From: Diplonema japonicum
Lineage: Eukaryota; Euglenozoa; Diplonemea; Diplonemida; Diplonemidae
Length of the DNA: 64,000 bases
Direction: 5' to 3'
Assembly: GCA_964019335.1 (NCBI GenBank)
Contig: OZ025680.1
Span: forward strand, 372,001-436,000
In this document: in pieces, positions 61,846 to 64,000 of the stretch
How the letters are laid out: the number at the start of each line of letters is the position of its first letter
How positions within the stretch are numbered: the first letter of the stretch is position 1
The notes under the pieces: generated by a model
Database searches by the model: none
What the model saw: the letters and a program-made list of their open reading frames with translations, nothing else
Told to the model about the DNA's origin: nothing
Translations under genes and position numbers: made by a program

Positions 61846-64000
61846 TCAGATATCGACCTGTGTAAACAGATCAGTTCCTTCCTTTCCAAGGTGCTCAGCT
61901 CTTTTCGAGCGGCTTGCCTTTTCTTTCTTCTCGCTCACAAAAAAATTAGGTTGAACCAACTTGTAGTTGATAGCAACGCAGATTGATGCATTTAGAACAT
62001 CCGATGACATTCTGCATCTGGCTTTTGACAAAGTCTTTGAAATCACTTTAAAGTGATGCTCCGTTGGTGCCTCAGAGGTTAAACTGTGCCCAAACGTCAG
62101 CGCAAAGACAGCTAGCGTGTGAAGCATGCCAAGCTTCGAGTTCCAAAAAGCAAAAAAGTTTAACGTTGGGCTGCGACCTATTGCTAGGTACTCGTCAATC
62201 TGCATCCCCAGCTGCTGCCGATCTGCCATCATTTTTCGCAATTCAGCGAACAGGACGAGGTGATCCAGCAGTGTGTTTCACAGTGTGACCAAGTCTGAAA
62301 GTTCTCCAGTTGATACTTTGGGATTCAGAAAAGTATACAACCTGATACCAAGAAACGACATGTTTCGTTCGGCCCTTGCTTCGTAAACCTTGATGACTTC
62401 AGAGACTGTGGTAGCATTGAGTGACCCCTCCACCTGGGATTCAAGGAATTTCTTCAAGCTCTTTCCAACAACGAAAATTTCATATGCCACCATAGCCATG
62501 CCAGATGTGTCCCCTTGCACACGATCTGTCGCAACTGCGAAGGGCGTGGAAATCTGTATCGCGAATTCCAGCTCTGCCCCAAACCCTGCCTCTATGCCTG
62601 GAAAGAATTCTAGGAGATCAAGGATGGACTTCATCGTTTCGAAAAACGAATTCCATCTGGTCTTCGTGTACCTCTTGATCTGTCTCGTCTTTTCACAGCA
62701 TACTCCATGTGAGACCTGTACGGTGTGGAGTGCCAACTGCCCAGCTTTCGAGGTCCATCTCTTGATCAGCGTTTTCACTTTGGCTCTAATGTTAGCCAGT
62801 CGCTCAATCTTGAAGATGTCACCAAGGGCAAGTTGCATGGAATGTGCAACACAATGATATGCTAGGACACCTTCGCAACTCAGCATTGTAGTTGTATCGT
62901 TCAAAAGCTGGTCCATTCCGGCAGAGAGCTCAGTGTTGTCGGAGTTGGTGTCGGTTTCAGAGTTGGAGTCAAGGTCAGTGACACCTGAAGCATCACTACT
63001 GCTAATGTTGCTGCTAACATCCTCAGTGTCGTCGAGTGAGAGGTCGAGTTCCACTTCGAAGTCTCGATGTATCTTTGCAAGCGCTGCTTGCATCGCACTA
63101 GCATTATCAGCACATACTGAAAATACATGTACAACATGGCTCCGAAGTTCCAGTATCATTTCACGGATGTGGGACGAAATGACAGCAGCAGTGGCACTCA
63201 CTTTTGTAAAGGTCTATCATCTTGCAAAAGTAGCTGTTCTTCCCATCTGACATACTAATGCCAAGGATGCTTCGACGGTTTATTGTGGCCCATCAACAAG
63301 GAGGTACACATTCTGCCCTTGGAGCCTGTTTAGGACAGCAGTGTATGTCCCTGTCCAAGTTCAACAACACGGCTTTGCACGTGTTTCCTGTTGATTCCTT
63401 TCAATTTGCCTGCATCGAAAAAGCTGTGAAAGAACTTTCGATCACACAAAACGAACGGCAGGCAATACAGGCAAAGGAAAATGGACACACGATCCACCAT
63501 ACTCAGGGCTCGCATCTCTTGGACAACACATCTCTTTGCTGCGAGATTTGAGCCTTGAGAATGAGGCGAACCCTGTGACAGCGACAACCCTGGCATTGGC
63601 TCAGAGATCGGACTGCACTTTTCTTTCACTGGACTGCACTTTTCTTTCGCCGGCTTGGGGATCTTTGCAGCTGTCTTCTTCTTCAGCTTTTCTGCCAATT
63701 TCGCTTTCGCACCAGGGCTGTGTCTGCACTCCCAGTGCTCCTTCAGCTTCCCCGATCTTGACCGGATGGTCACCGCACGTTCAACACACTCAGGGGCAAG
63801 ACACGGCCGCTTCTCCATGACCGTGCCATCCTTTTCCTTTGTCACTATCTTGCCAAAGTAGTACTCCTTAGAAGGGTCGATACCATGTGCATCACCAACA
63901 GACCATGTCTTGTTGTCCCAGATGGATGTCTTGGGTGTTGTAGAACATTCCTTGGCAGGTGCTTCCAACATGACTAGTGCGTTTCCGGACGAGGTGTGTG
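61846..64000 (-). pseudogene. Broken hAT-family transposase
   Basis: Read on the minus strand from the window edge: a BED-type zinc-finger region (CLAPECVERAV, then KEHWECRH) and a helix DRVSIFLCLYCLPFVLCD end at a stop at about 63330. Pieces in two other frames follow (RRSILGISMSDGKNSYFCK), then a long frame 63201-62278 with SVCADNASAMQAA, YHCVAHSMQLALGD and TRWNSFFETMKSIL, all classic hAT blocks. An in-frame TGA at 62280-62278 is followed without shift by the C-terminal dimerisation domain (EYLAIGRSPTLNFFAFW). At least two frameshifts and one stop make it inactive. It may extend past the window edge, since the frame is open there. Confidence 0.85.

Noticed and set aside
62278-62280. In-frame TGA read as a sense codon in the hAT gene
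   Set aside because: TGA terminates PsuG and MYCBP at the expected length, and the same hAT copy also has frameshifts, so this is ordinary decay.

Overview
The window is nuclear DNA of a flagellated protist. It has spliceosomal introns, eukaryote-specific proteins (COG1, RPLP1, RPL7), and two axonemal or cilium-linked proteins (an RSPH10B-like MORN protein and an AMY-1/MYCBP homologue). All three stop codons are used in well supported genes (TAA, TAG, TGA), so the code looks standard. Exons are GC-rich. Introns and spacers are A/T-rich and full of mononucleotide runs, including G or C runs of 16-21. Fifteen introns that I could join in frame are 34-63 nt, except one of about 100 nt. Ten of the 15 donors begin GTATG.

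From 277 to 42,665 almost every gene lies on the minus strand with short spacers, in one case 3 nt. Many starts are preceded within about 30 nt by a pyrimidine tract and CAG, with no visible upstream exon. This looks like a directional gene cluster processed by spliced-leader trans-splicing, as in euglenozoans or dinoflagellate relatives. A diplonemid-like euglenozoan is my guess, but the sequence alone does not prove it.

Minus-strand order from high to low coordinate: two tandem 46-48 aa micro-proteins; a zinc-finger plus ankyrin protein; a coiled-coil protein; a two-domain GT64-GT4 glycosyltransferase; an RSPH10B-like MORN protein; a ribosomal group (RPL7, a small basic protein, RPLP1); a CDKN3-like phosphatase; a 1006 aa coiled-coil protein; a giant 4561 aa predicted surface protein with signal peptide and GPI-type tail; a JmjC/cupin protein; MYCBP; pseudouridine-5'-phosphate glycosidase; and COG1.

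From about 42.7 to 52.4 kb there is no long ORF. Islands of coding-like sequence sit between homopolymer tracts on the plus strand, and I could join the last five in phase into a C-terminal coding segment ending at 52,323. This implies a divergent strand switch near 43 kb and a convergent one near 52.5 kb. Two more minus-strand genes follow (a CCCH zinc-finger protein and a 517 aa coiled-coil protein).

From 55.3 kb to the end the DNA is transposon-derived: a foldback structure with arms of about 500 bp around a broken piggyBac-type transposase, further nested inverted repeats, and a broken hAT transposase running to the window edge. I saw no rRNA, tRNA or CRISPR array.
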